In this document: piece by piece, positions 6,735 to 15,691 of the stretch
Layout: each line of letters begins with the position of its first letter
How positions within the stretch are numbered: position 1 is the first letter of the stretch
NCBI GenBank assembly: GCA_014729675.1
Contig: WJJM01000068.1
Span: 1 to 44,538, forward strand
Length of the DNA: 44,538 nt
From: Candidatus Woesearchaeota archaeon
GTDB lineage: Archaea > Nanobdellota > Nanobdellia > Woesearchaeales > WJKL01
Direction of reading: 5' to 3'
Made by a program: the position numbers and the translations under genes
Notes under the pieces: model-generated
Databases searched by the model: none
Told to the model about the DNA's origin: nothing
The model's input: the letters and a program-made list of their open reading frames with translations, nothing else

Positions 6735-8162
6735 ATGGCGCTAAGGTTTTATAATACCTTAACTAGGAAAAAGGAAATGTTTAAGCCCATAAAAAAGGAT
6801 TCAGTGAGCATGTATACATGCGGGCCAAACAATCGATTGCAATTGTAATCTTTTGGGCAAGCCGTCTATAATTATGTGCACATTGGAAATCTAAGGGCTA
6901 TGGTTGTCTATGATTTAGTTAGAAGGTATCTTAAGTATAAAGGATATAAGTTAAAACATGTCATGAACATAACTGATGTTGATGATAAGACTATCCGTGA
7001 TAGTCAAAAAGAAGGGAAATCATTGAAAGAATTTACTGAATTCTATACTGAAGCTTTTCTTAATGACCTTAAAACTTTGAATATTGAGATTGCAGAGATA
7101 ATGCCAAAAGCCACTGAAGAGATAGATGGAATGGTTGAGCTTATAGAGATCTTGCTTGATAAAGGGATAGCATATAAGACCGATTCAGGAGATATTTATT
7201 TTTCTATATCAAAATTTAAAGATTATGGGAAGTTAGCTCTTTTAGATGCAGATAATCTCAAACAGAATGCAGATGCAAGGCTAGATTCTTCAGATGAATA
7301 TGAAAAAGATGATGTGAGGGATTTTGCACTGTGGAAAGCTTATGATGAAGCTGATGGAGATGTTTTTTGGGATACTTCTTTAGGAAAAGGAAGGCCTGGA
7401 TGGCATATTGAATGTTCTGTCATGTCTTCAAAGTATCTAGGACAGCCTTTTGACATCCATATAGGTGGTGTCGATCTTATTTTTCCGCATCATACAAATG
7501 AGATAGCTCAATCAGAAGCTGCATATGAGAAAAAGTTCTGCAACTATTGGCTGCATAATGATCATCTTTTGGTAAATGGAGAGAAGATGAGCAAAAGTTT
7601 AGGCAATTTTTATACTTTGAAGGATCTGCTTGATAAAGGTTATGATGCAAAGGCAATAAGATATGAGCTTTTATCAACCCATTACAGGTCAAAATTAGAT
7701 TTTAGAGAAGATAATCTGAAGAAGATTCCAGATACTTTGCAGAAATTCTATGATTTTTTGGATAAGTTGGATTCTGTAAATGGAGAAGGTCATGATGTTT
7801 CTAAGTTAGTTGATAGGGCTAAGAAAGATTTTGAGAAAGCTATGGATGATGACTTTAACATCTCTGGAGGATTAGCTGCTGTGTTTGATCTTATGAATGC
7901 TGTGAATAAAGTTATGGATAAGTTGAGTTCTAAGGATGCTAAGGCTGTTAAAAAAGCTATGGAAGGATTTGATTCTGTTTTAGGAGTGATGGAACATGAG
8001 AAGCTAGAGATTGATTCTTCAATACAGGCTCTTGTTAATAAAAGAGAAGAGGCTCGTGCTGCTAAAGACTTTAAGACTGCTGATTCTATCAGAGATGAAC
8101 TGAAAGAAAAAGGAATAATTCTTGAAGATACTCCAAATGGAGTTAGATGGAAGAAAGCTTAG
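6735..8162 (+). CDS. cysS: Cysteinyl-tRNA synthetase, predicted to need removal of a 33-nt intron: join(6735..6828,6862..8162), 464 aa
   Basis: Exon 1 [32 protein letters not shown]; exon 2 [18 protein letters not shown]...[43 protein letters not shown]...[10 protein letters not shown]. Both halves share a frame, interrupted by TAA at 6846-6848. Confidence 0.9.
6829..6861 (+). other. Putative archaeal BHB-type mini-intron in cysS (33 nt)
   Basis: acaatcgattgcaattgtaatcttttgggcaag; excision gives TGC GGG CCA ACC GTC TAT (CGPTVY); flanks and insert form outer helix, 3-nt bulge, 4-position helix, 3-nt bulge, inner helix and hairpin. Confidence 0.75.
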
Positions 8163-8473
8163 TTAAGAAATTTTGTTATAGAATGTTCTTCATAATGTTC
8201 ATCTTCTTCATTAAAGTTTTCTAAAGAATCAAGTCTTGATGCCAGTTTAAATCCTGAATCGCTGTATTGTCTTTTTTCAAGAATTTTTATCATCTTTTCA
8301 TAGCCTTTTTCAGTGTATGTATCGACTATCTTTTTAATAGGCTCTTCAAAATGCTGGCTAAGAGCATATACTGTTATTGCCTTTCCTTTAGTTAGCTTGT
8401 ATTCTGATTGGATTTCCCTTATTTCCGTCTCAACATCTTCTTTTGTTATTTGTTCCATATTTTTTGGAATCAT
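8159..8473 (-). CDS. Conserved hypothetical protein
   Basis: Intact 104-aa ORF convergent with cysS. Confidence 0.6.
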   Translation of the reverse strand: MIPKNMEQITKEDVETEIREIQSEYKLTKGKAITVYALSQHFEEPIKKIVDTYTEKGYEKMIKILEKRQYSDSGFKLASRLDSLENFNEEDEHYEEHSITKFLN

Positions 8474-8549
8474 AGGTTTTTTATAAATTTATCTAAAATC
8501 AAAATATTTATATATAATCCTCTTATTATCTAGATAAAAGGGTGTTTAG

Positions 8550-10175
8550 ATGTTGAAAAGGGGTAAAATATCATTGTTGATTGCTGTATTCTTACTGTTG
8601 CCTATTGTATATGCTGCTCCGCAGGGCCATTCTGCTTCTGAGATATTGGCTGGAACTTTTGCTTCGGGAGCTTTTATTTTTCCTGGTGGAGTTACTATAG
8701 GAACTGGATCTACTTTATCTGGGCAGAGCTGGAGCATTGCTTCTGACGGGGCTACAACAGGGTTTCAGATAGATTCTGGACAGCTGCCTGCTTCAACATC
8801 TTTTTTAGGAAATTCTATATCTTCAGGAGAGGTCGATTTCAATTATGCTGGTTCAAGCTCTAAAGGAGGAGCTGCCAGTGATGTGGGTTGTTCAAATTGT
8901 GTTGCTTTGGGATCTGAAACTTCTGGAAGCTATGACTCAACTGCTGACACTATAGCAGATGATGGTGTTATAAGTTCAGGAGAGGTCAATTTTAACTATG
9001 CTGCAGGAGCTTCTAAAGGCGGAGCAGCAACATCAGGGGATTCTGCGACATCTTTCTTTTCATCTGGAACTATTGAAAGTGGGAGATTGCCAGGAACAAT
9101 ATCTTATCTTGGATCTTCAATAAGCTCAGGAGAAGTTAGTTTCAATTATGCTGGAAGTTCTTCAAAGGGAGGAGCTGCTTCCAATCTAGCTTGCACAGCA
9201 TGTGTAGCAGAAGGAGAGATATCTCAAAACACATTAGACGATTCAGAGATACAGGACAACAGCCTTACAGCTGGAAGCTTAGCTGCAAATTCAGTAGGCT
9301 CGAGTGAATTAGCGGATAATTCAGTAGACAGCGCAGCCATAATCAACGGAGCAGTCGCATCAGGTGATGTTGGATTCAACTACGCAGGCTCAAGCTCAAA
9401 AGGAGGAGCTGCAAGCAATGTAGGCTGTTCTAATTGCGTAGCTTTAGGATCTGAGACTACTGGGAATTATGCTGGCTCAAGTTCTGAAGGAGGAAAAGCG
9501 AATGATGCAGATAAATTAGATAATATTGATTCTACTGGATTCTGTCAGAGTGATGGGACTAATTGTCCTTCCAGTGCTCCTTTAGTGAATATAAGGACTA
9601 CTTCTATAAGGGTTTCTTCTTTAGCTCCAGATTCAACTAAAGATAGTCAGTGCTCTTCAGAATTTGGTTCTGATTATTCTGCAGCAACTCCAAAGGAATT
9701 TCAGACTTATCTAAGGATAACAATAAAATCAGATTATACTGTCCATGAAGGGGTTGTTGTTGCAGGCCATTCAGACACTTGTGATTTTTATGATGCTTAT
9801 CCAGCTACATCTTTGACCGCTTTAAATTGCGGTTCTATATCGGGTACGCAACCAGTAGTATGTATCTATGATTATGCTCCAATAAGATTCACAAGATCAA
9901 CTATATCAGATGAAGCATCAGAAGCCTCTAAAGATAGTTTATGTGTGTCTGAATTTGGTTCTGATTATGTTGCAGCAACCATGCAAGAAGTCGCACAATT
10001 TGAATCTAATGTTCTTTTTAGAGATTCAAATTCAGACGCTATAAAGCAGTTTACTGTTGCTCAAGATGCATGGTGCGTGCATGAATATGATGGATCCAAT
10101 CCATCTTATAATCAGTTGCAATGTTATAGATATCAACCTACAAGCAGTTTTATACTTGCATGTATAAGAGAATAA
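8550..10175 (+). CDS. Secreted repeat protein (tail-fiber-like repeats plus a duplicated C-terminal Cys domain)
   Basis: Signal peptide MLKRGKISLLIAVFLLLPIVYAAP; repeats (S)SGEVxFNYAGSSSKGGAAS; two copies of SKDSxCxSEFGSDYxAAT. Confidence 0.85.
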   Translation: MLKRGKISLLIAVFLLLPIVYAAPQGHSASEILAGTFASGAFIFPGGVTIGTGSTLSGQSWSIASDGATTGFQIDSGQLPASTSFLGNSISSGEVDFNYAGSSSKGGAASDVGCSNCVALGSETSGSYDSTADTIADDGVISSGEVNFNYAAGASKGGAATSGDSATSFFSSGTIESGRLPGTISYLGSSISSGEVSFNYAGSSSKGGAASNLACTACVAEGEISQNTLDDSEIQDNSLTAGSLAANSVGSSELADNSVDSAAIINGAVASGDVGFNYAGSSSKGGAASNVGCSNCVALGSETTGNYAGSSSEGGKANDADKLDNIDSTGFCQSDGTNCPSSAPLVNIRTTSIRVSSLAPDSTKDSQCSSEFGSDYSAATPKEFQTYLRITIKSDYTVHEGVVVAGHSDTCDFYDAYPATSLTALNCGSISGTQPVVCIYDYAPIRFTRSTISDEASEASKDSLCVSEFGSDYVAATMQEVAQFESNVLFRDSNSDAIKQFTVAQDAWCVHEYDGSNPSYNQLQCYRYQPTSSFILACIRE

Positions 10176-10186
10176 TTTAAAAAATA

Positions 10187-12697
10187 TTAAATTTCTATTC
10201 CAACTTTAACTTCTTCAGAAATAACAATATCTGTTTTGCCTTCAAAGAGAATATCCTTAGCATGAGTTACTGCTTTTAGGTCATCCAGGAATGGCCCGAA
10301 ATCCTTGCTGTCTTTGCTTTCGATAACCAATGATTTCAGCTCTTCTTTCATGGAAAGCTTGTTTTCAGCCTTGAATTTCCTTACTGCTGCGATAATTTCA
10401 ATTAGAGTATCTCCTGCATGTTCTGTATTTTTGTCAGTCAATTCTTTATTAAATTCAGGCCAATCAGAGATATGTATTGATTTTTTATTTTCTTTTTTTG
10501 AGAAGTATAGGTGATATATCTCTTCTGTAAAATGGGGAGTGAATGGAGCCATCAATTTTAAGCAGGTTAATAGTCCAGTGTATAATGCATATTGGGCTGA
10601 TGTCCTTGATTCTTCTCCTCTTTTGTCTGGATTATATAATCTGTCTTTTACTATCTCAAGATAATTGTCGCAAAGAGTATGCCAGAAAAACTTTTCTGTG
10701 TCTGCTTTGCATCTTGAAAATTCGTAAATTTCAAAAGAGTCTGTTGAGCTTTTGATTATGTTATTTAGTTTAGATAAGAGCCATTTGTCAAAAGCTTCTA
10801 GTTTAGCAGGTTCTTTCAGTTTGTAATCTTCTAAATGTATCGAAGAATCATTTCGTGATTTTCGGGACATTTCCAAGCCTTTGAAGTCTTGCAAATGCAT
10901 TATTGCGAATTTTGAAGCGTTCCAGAACTTTGTTATGAACTTTTGGCCTGTCAGGAGGTCTTTTTCAGGGAAAGGCAAGTCTTCTCCTAATTTAACTCCC
11001 CCAGCCATGAACCTTAAAGCATCTGCTGAATATTTCTCTATCATAGCCTGAGGCTCTATTATATTTCCTTTTGACTTGCTCATCTTCTTTCCTTTTGGAT
11101 CAAGCATCCACCCGTTTATGAAGCAGTCATTCCAGGGCTTCATATCATAATGCAGCTTGCTTTTGATAACTGTATTGAAAAGCCAGAATGATATTATGTC
11201 ATGGCCCTGAGGTCTTAAATTCATAGGATTGTCTTTAAGCTTATTGTAGACAGGCTTATCTTTGAAAAGTTCAATTACTATAGTTGGAGTTAAAGAGGAC
11301 GTTGCCCATGTATTTATTATGTCTTGTTCTGGGACTATGTTTTTTGAATCACATTCAGGGCATTTATCTACTGGAGGCTTGTCTTCTACAGGATCAACAG
11401 GCAAATCTTTTTCTTTAGCTAGAATAACCTCTTCACAGTCTTTGCAGTACCAGACTGGAAAAGGAATACCAAAAGGCAGCTGTCTTGAGATAAGCCAATC
11501 CCAAGCTAATCCTTTGACCCAGTTATCATACCTGTTTTTCATGTGCTTAGGAAACCAGTTGAGATCATTTCCCCATTTAAGCATATCATCTTTTAAGTCT
11601 AGATATTTTACAAACCATTGTTTTGAATGGATGAATTCTATCTGAGTTCCGCACCTTTCATGAACATTTACTGCATGAGTTATAGGCTCTTGAGATAATA
11701 ATAATCTTTGATCTTTCATGTCTTCTATCATGAGCTTTCTTGCTGTTTCAATAGACATGCCTTGATATTTTTTTGCCAATGAAGTCATCTTTCCTTCTTT
11801 GTTTATGGCTTCTTTTATAGGAAGGTTATGGGCTTTCTGCCATTCTACATCTGTAGAGTCTCCAAAAGTACAGCACATGACTATTCCTGTACCTTTTTCA
11901 GGATCTGCTCTTTCATCTTCTAATATCGGAACTTCAAAGTCAAATAAGGGAACAACAGCTTTTTTATCTTTTAGATGCTGATATCTTTTATCATCTGGAT
12001 GATAGAATACTGCAACACAGGCAGGCAATAGTTCAGGACGGGTTGTGGCTATTATGAGTTCTTCCTCTTTTCCATCATTTTTTACTTTAAATACAATATC
12101 ATTGAAAAATGAAGAGACATTTGCATCCTCACATTCAACCTGAGAGATGGCTGTCTGGCATTTAGGGCAGTACATCGCAGGAGCTTCTTTTCTGTATTGC
12201 CTGCCTTTCTTATGTAGATCAAGAAAGGATTTTTGTGATATCTTTTGGGAATGGGGGTCGATTGTTGAATATGTAACATCAAAATCGCAGCTTATGCCCA
12301 ATCTTTTCCAATCCTGAGTATATTTTGGCTTTAGTTCTTTTTCCAGAGTGTCCAGGCATAATTTTCTGAATTCTTTTCTGTCCATCATAGATGCCTTTAC
12401 TTTTTTTTCTTTTTCTATGAGCAATTTAGTGGGAAGGCCGTTGTCATCAGTTCCAAAAGGCTGCAGAACATTGAAGCCGTTCATTCGCTTAAATCTAGCT
12501 ACGAAATCCTGCTGAGAATTGCCGAAAGCATGGCCCATGTGCATCTTTCCAGAAACTGTTGGAGGGGGAGTGTCTATAGAAAATATCTCTTTTTCTGTAT
12601 TATTAGGATCAAAAGAGTAAATATTGTTTTCTTCCCAATATTTCTGCCATCTTGGCTCTGCTTCTTTTGGATCGTAATTTTTTGGCAATTGTTTCAT
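10187..12697 (-). CDS. valS: Valyl-tRNA synthetase (archaeal type)
   Basis: MKQLPKNYDPKEAEPRWQKYWEENNIYSFDP...SIDTPPPTVSGKMHMGHAFGNSQQDFVARFKRM...GKKMSKSKGNIIEP. Confidence 0.95.
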   Translation of the reverse strand: MKQLPKNYDPKEAEPRWQKYWEENNIYSFDPNNTEKEIFSIDTPPPTVSGKMHMGHAFGNSQQDFVARFKRMNGFNVLQPFGTDDNGLPTKLLIEKEKKVKASMMDRKEFRKLCLDTLEKELKPKYTQDWKRLGISCDFDVTYSTIDPHSQKISQKSFLDLHKKGRQYRKEAPAMYCPKCQTAISQVECEDANVSSFFNDIVFKVKNDGKEEELIIATTRPELLPACVAVFYHPDDKRYQHLKDKKAVVPLFDFEVPILEDERADPEKGTGIVMCCTFGDSTDVEWQKAHNLPIKEAINKEGKMTSLAKKYQGMSIETARKLMIEDMKDQRLLLSQEPITHAVNVHERCGTQIEFIHSKQWFVKYLDLKDDMLKWGNDLNWFPKHMKNRYDNWVKGLAWDWLISRQLPFGIPFPVWYCKDCEEVILAKEKDLPVDPVEDKPPVDKCPECDSKNIVPEQDIINTWATSSLTPTIVIELFKDKPVYNKLKDNPMNLRPQGHDIISFWLFNTVIKSKLHYDMKPWNDCFINGWMLDPKGKKMSKSKGNIIEPQAMIEKYSADALRFMAGGVKLGEDLPFPEKDLLTGQKFITKFWNASKFAIMHLQDFKGLEMSRKSRNDSSIHLEDYKLKEPAKLEAFDKWLLSKLNNIIKSSTDSFEIYEFSRCKADTEKFFWHTLCDNYLEIVKDRLYNPDKRGEESRTSAQYALYTGLLTCLKLMAPFTPHFTEEIYHLYFSKKENKKSIHISDWPEFNKELTDKNTEHAGDTLIEIIAAVRKFKAENKLSMKEELKSLVIESKDSKDFGPFLDDLKAVTHAKDILFEGKTDIVISEEVKVGIEI

Positions 12698-12771
12698 AAT
12701 CTATGTGAATTTGGTTGGTTGTTTTTAAATATTTTGAAAATATCTGTTATTTTGGAAAGATTTAAAAATCT

Positions 12772-13638
12772 ATGCAAGTTTATCCATATATTATGAAAAA
12801 GTTGATTATATATTTGATTGGGATTTTGATCTTTAGTTTTGTTGTTTGTGCTTGCAGTACTGATGATGACTGTGCTACTTGTAAAATATGTGGTGAGGAA
12901 GGTTGGTGCGTATTTAGCGCAGATGATCCAAGATGTACTTCAGGGTCTTGTGGTAATCAATGCGTATGGGTTGCAGATCCTAACAACCCTGGACATATTA
13001 TTAGTCATTGCGGTTGTATAACTGATTGTGATTGCTATGAAGGGTGTATATGCAGTAATTTTGAATGTGTTGATGGTTCTGATGTTGACTTTTGTACTCC
13101 TGAAACTGTTGAAGAAGACTGTCCTGATCTTCCTTGTCATAATAAAGTTTGTGAAGGTTATGATGCAGATGATTGTGAGCTTGGGCATTGTGCTTATGAA
13201 GAAGATGACACTTTAACCTGTGATGATGGTTATTATTGTACTATAGGAGATAATTGTGAAGATGGTGAATGTGTTGGAGAAGAAAGTATTGCTCAGTGTT
13301 TTGTTGATGAGCATTGCAGTAGTGATGATGCTTGCCTTGATTGTATTTGTAATGAAGAAACAGACTCATGCGTAGAAACTGAAAAAGATTGCGGTGGTTG
13401 CTGTGATTGTGATGAAGGAACAGGTCTTTGCACTAATCCTAATCCTAGTAATTGTCCTTCTTGTGATGAAGGATGCACCCCTACTTGTTCAGGAAGCGGA
13501 GGATTATCATCTTGTTCCTGTGGTTGTGATTGTCCTGTCCCAGAATTTTCAAAAACAGGGATAGTCATATCATTGATAGTCATATTGTCTCTAGGGACTT
13601 ATATAATTAAAAGAAGAAAAAGAAAATCATCTGTTTAG
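12772..13638 (+). CDS. Secreted Cys/Asp-rich surface protein with VPEFS-TM-RRKRK tail
   Basis: N-terminal hydrophobic segment, dense Cys, C-terminus CPVPEFSKTGIVISLIVILSLGTYIIKRRKRKSSV. Confidence 0.8.
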   Translation: MQVYPYIMKKLIIYLIGILIFSFVVCACSTDDDCATCKICGEEGWCVFSADDPRCTSGSCGNQCVWVADPNNPGHIISHCGCITDCDCYEGCICSNFECVDGSDVDFCTPETVEEDCPDLPCHNKVCEGYDADDCELGHCAYEEDDTLTCDDGYYCTIGDNCEDGECVGEESIAQCFVDEHCSSDDACLDCICNEETDSCVETEKDCGGCCDCDEGTGLCTNPNPSNCPSCDEGCTPTCSGSGGLSSCSCGCDCPVPEFSKTGIVISLIVILSLGTYIIKRRKRKSSV

Positions 13639-14325
13639 GTAATGTTCTGAAATCTTATCTTCAAGTTTATTTAATCTTCCACCGATAAACCTATCTATTT
13701 CAACTCCATCTTTAATATAGATTGTGCATGGTATTGATTTTATTTTTTTTGATAACACACCTTTTTTTATAAGATCCGATATTGTTCCTCTGTTTTTATC
13801 TAAGTTCATCTTTGCAAAATATATATCTTGATCCTTGTATTTTTCAGCTGTTTTTGCAAATGGTGCTGAATATTTTATACATGGACCACACCAAGGTGCC
13901 CATATATCTATTACTGTATTTCCTGTAAATATTGTTTCAATGTTATCTTTTGTCAATTCAGGAACTTGATAGTGTTTAGATTCAGTTTTAGCAATTGGTT
14001 TAATAGTTGGTTTTCCCAGCGTATCTCCTATTGTTTGATTATTGTCAGTGTTTCTATAGATTTTTGTTTTCTTTCTACCCATTATTTCATAAAATTTTTT
14101 ACGATTAACTGATTTATTTCTGTAACTTGTTGTCTGATTTTTTGAAGAATGTATTTCTGGATTAGTAGTTATTTTTTTATCTATGGAATCGGTGTTTTTA
14201 AGATATGAGCCTATAATCAATGATAAACCAAGTCCAATGCTTATAATAGGGGTAGCTATTTTATAGTTTATAACTGGTTTATTTTTTTGTATATATCTCT
14301 TTTTTTCAGCGTTTTTTGTTGTCAT
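13627..14325 (-). CDS. Membrane-anchored thioredoxin-fold protein
   Basis: VIDIWAPWCGPCIKYSAPFAKTAEKYKDQDIYFAKMNLDKN (WCGPC); N-terminal TM TPIISIGLGLSLIIGSYL. Confidence 0.88.
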   Translation of the reverse strand: MTTKNAEKKRYIQKNKPVINYKIATPIISIGLGLSLIIGSYLKNTDSIDKKITTNPEIHSSKNQTTSYRNKSVNRKKFYEIMGRKKTKIYRNTDNNQTIGDTLGKPTIKPIAKTESKHYQVPELTKDNIETIFTGNTVIDIWAPWCGPCIKYSAPFAKTAEKYKDQDIYFAKMNLDKNRGTISDLIKKGVLSKKIKSIPCTIYIKDGVEIDRFIGGRLNKLEDKISEHYLNR

Positions 14326-14335
14326 AATTAATATT

Positions 14336-14381
14336 AAGTATTAATCCTTTATAAATCTTTCGGTTTTAGTCCCTAAATAGT
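14336..14381 (-). promoter_or_regulatory. BRE/TATA promoter region of the thioredoxin gene, copy 1 of a shared element
   Basis: Plus strand aagtattaatcctttataaatctttcggttttagtccctaaatagt; matches 19961-20006 at 39/46 positions. Confidence 0.6.
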
Positions 14382-14434
14382 GGTAAATTAAATACTAAGA
14401 AATATTTAAATAATAATGGTCATTCTCTTTCTTT

Positions 14435-15643
14435 ATGGGGGCAAAGAACTGGATAGATAAGTATTCTCCTTTGGATGTAAAGGACGTGTATGGTCAGGAC
14501 AAGGCATTGTACAGCCTTAAGCAGTTTATAGCTGATTTTAAGAACCAAAAGAAGAAAGCTTTGCTATTTTATGGGCCAAGCGGGGTTGGAAAGACTTCTA
14601 GCGTGTATGCACTGGCAAATCAAAATAATCTTGAGGTTGTTGAGATGAATGCTTCTGATTTTAGAGATAAGAAAAATATTAATTCTGTTATAGGTGCAGC
14701 TTCAAAACAGATGAGCCTTTTTTCAAAGCAGAAAGTGATATTGATAGATGAAGTAGATGGCATAAGCGGAAGAAAGGATTATGGTGGGGCTGCGGCTTTG
14801 GTCAAGCTGATCAAGGAGAGCAGTTTTCCCATAATAATGACTGCGAACAATCCTTTTGACAACAAGTTCAGCAAATTAAGAAGAAAAGCAGAGCTTGTAC
14901 AGTTCAATCCTCTTGATACTGATGCTATGTTCAATGTGCTTAAGAACATCTGCGAGAAAGAAGGGATAAAGTATGAAGCTACGGCTTTGAAGACACTTGC
15001 AAGAAGGAGTGCAGGTGATGCAAGGGGTGCTGTAAATGACCTGCAGATAATAGCTTCTGAAAATGATGAAGTCTCTAAAGAAGCGATAGATGAGCTTTCT
15101 GAGAGAAATAAACTGGATACTATGATGAATGCTCTGACAAAGATATTCAAGACTAAAGATGAAAAGATAGCTTTAAGCGCATTTGATTCTGTTGCTGAGG
15201 ATTTTGACCAGAGGTTTCTGTGGCTGGATGCCAACCTTCCTAAGGAGTATGAAGGGGAGGATCTGGCAAGGGCTTATGACAAGCTTTCAAGAGCAGATGT
15301 TTTCAAAGGAAGGATAAGAAGATGGCAGCACTGGAGGTTTTTATCTTATGTCAATAATTTGATTACAGCAGGGATAGCTGTTTCTAAAGATGAGAAGAGC
15401 AAAGGATTTGTGCAGTACAAGCCAACCGGAAGACTATTGAAGATATGGTGGGCAAACCAGAAAGCTGCAAAGAAAAAGGCGATAGCTGAGAAGATAGCTT
15501 TAAAGACGCACAGTTCTAAAAAAGAAATTATGAAGAACATTGAATATTTTAAAGCAATATTTAAGAATGATTCTGAAATGGCTGAAGATATAGCTGAATA
15601 TGCTGATCTTGACAAGGAAGAGGTTGAGTGGCTGAAGAAATGA
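14435..15643 (+). CDS. rfcL: Replication factor C large subunit
   Basis: NWIDKYSPLDVKDVYGQ, LLFYGPSGVGKTSSVYALA (Walker A), VILIDEVDGISG (Walker B), IIMTANNPFDNKF. Confidence 0.95.
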   Translation: MGAKNWIDKYSPLDVKDVYGQDKALYSLKQFIADFKNQKKKALLFYGPSGVGKTSSVYALANQNNLEVVEMNASDFRDKKNINSVIGAASKQMSLFSKQKVILIDEVDGISGRKDYGGAAALVKLIKESSFPIIMTANNPFDNKFSKLRRKAELVQFNPLDTDAMFNVLKNICEKEGIKYEATALKTLARRSAGDARGAVNDLQIIASENDEVSKEAIDELSERNKLDTMMNALTKIFKTKDEKIALSAFDSVAEDFDQRFLWLDANLPKEYEGEDLARAYDKLSRADVFKGRIRRWQHWRFLSYVNNLITAGIAVSKDEKSKGFVQYKPTGRLLKIWWANQKAAKKKAIAEKIALKTHSSKKEIMKNIEYFKAIFKNDSEMAEDIAEYADLDKEEVEWLKK

Positions 15644-15691
15644 TTCTTGAAAAAAGAAAAGTTTAAATAACATATATATAATCCTTAATCT

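Noticed and set aside
6822-6863. Translational bypass (phage T4 gene 60-like) as explanation for the cysS interruption
   Set aside because: The only obvious matched codons (GGG 6822 and GGG 6855) would give CGQAVY, losing the conserved Pro-Thr; excision of 6829-6861 gives CGPTVY and matches BHB cut geometry.
6876-8162. cysS starting at GTG 6876 as the ORF track suggests
   Set aside because: It would omit the N-terminal CGPTVY segment; a clear CysRS N-terminus is encoded in frame from ATG 6735.
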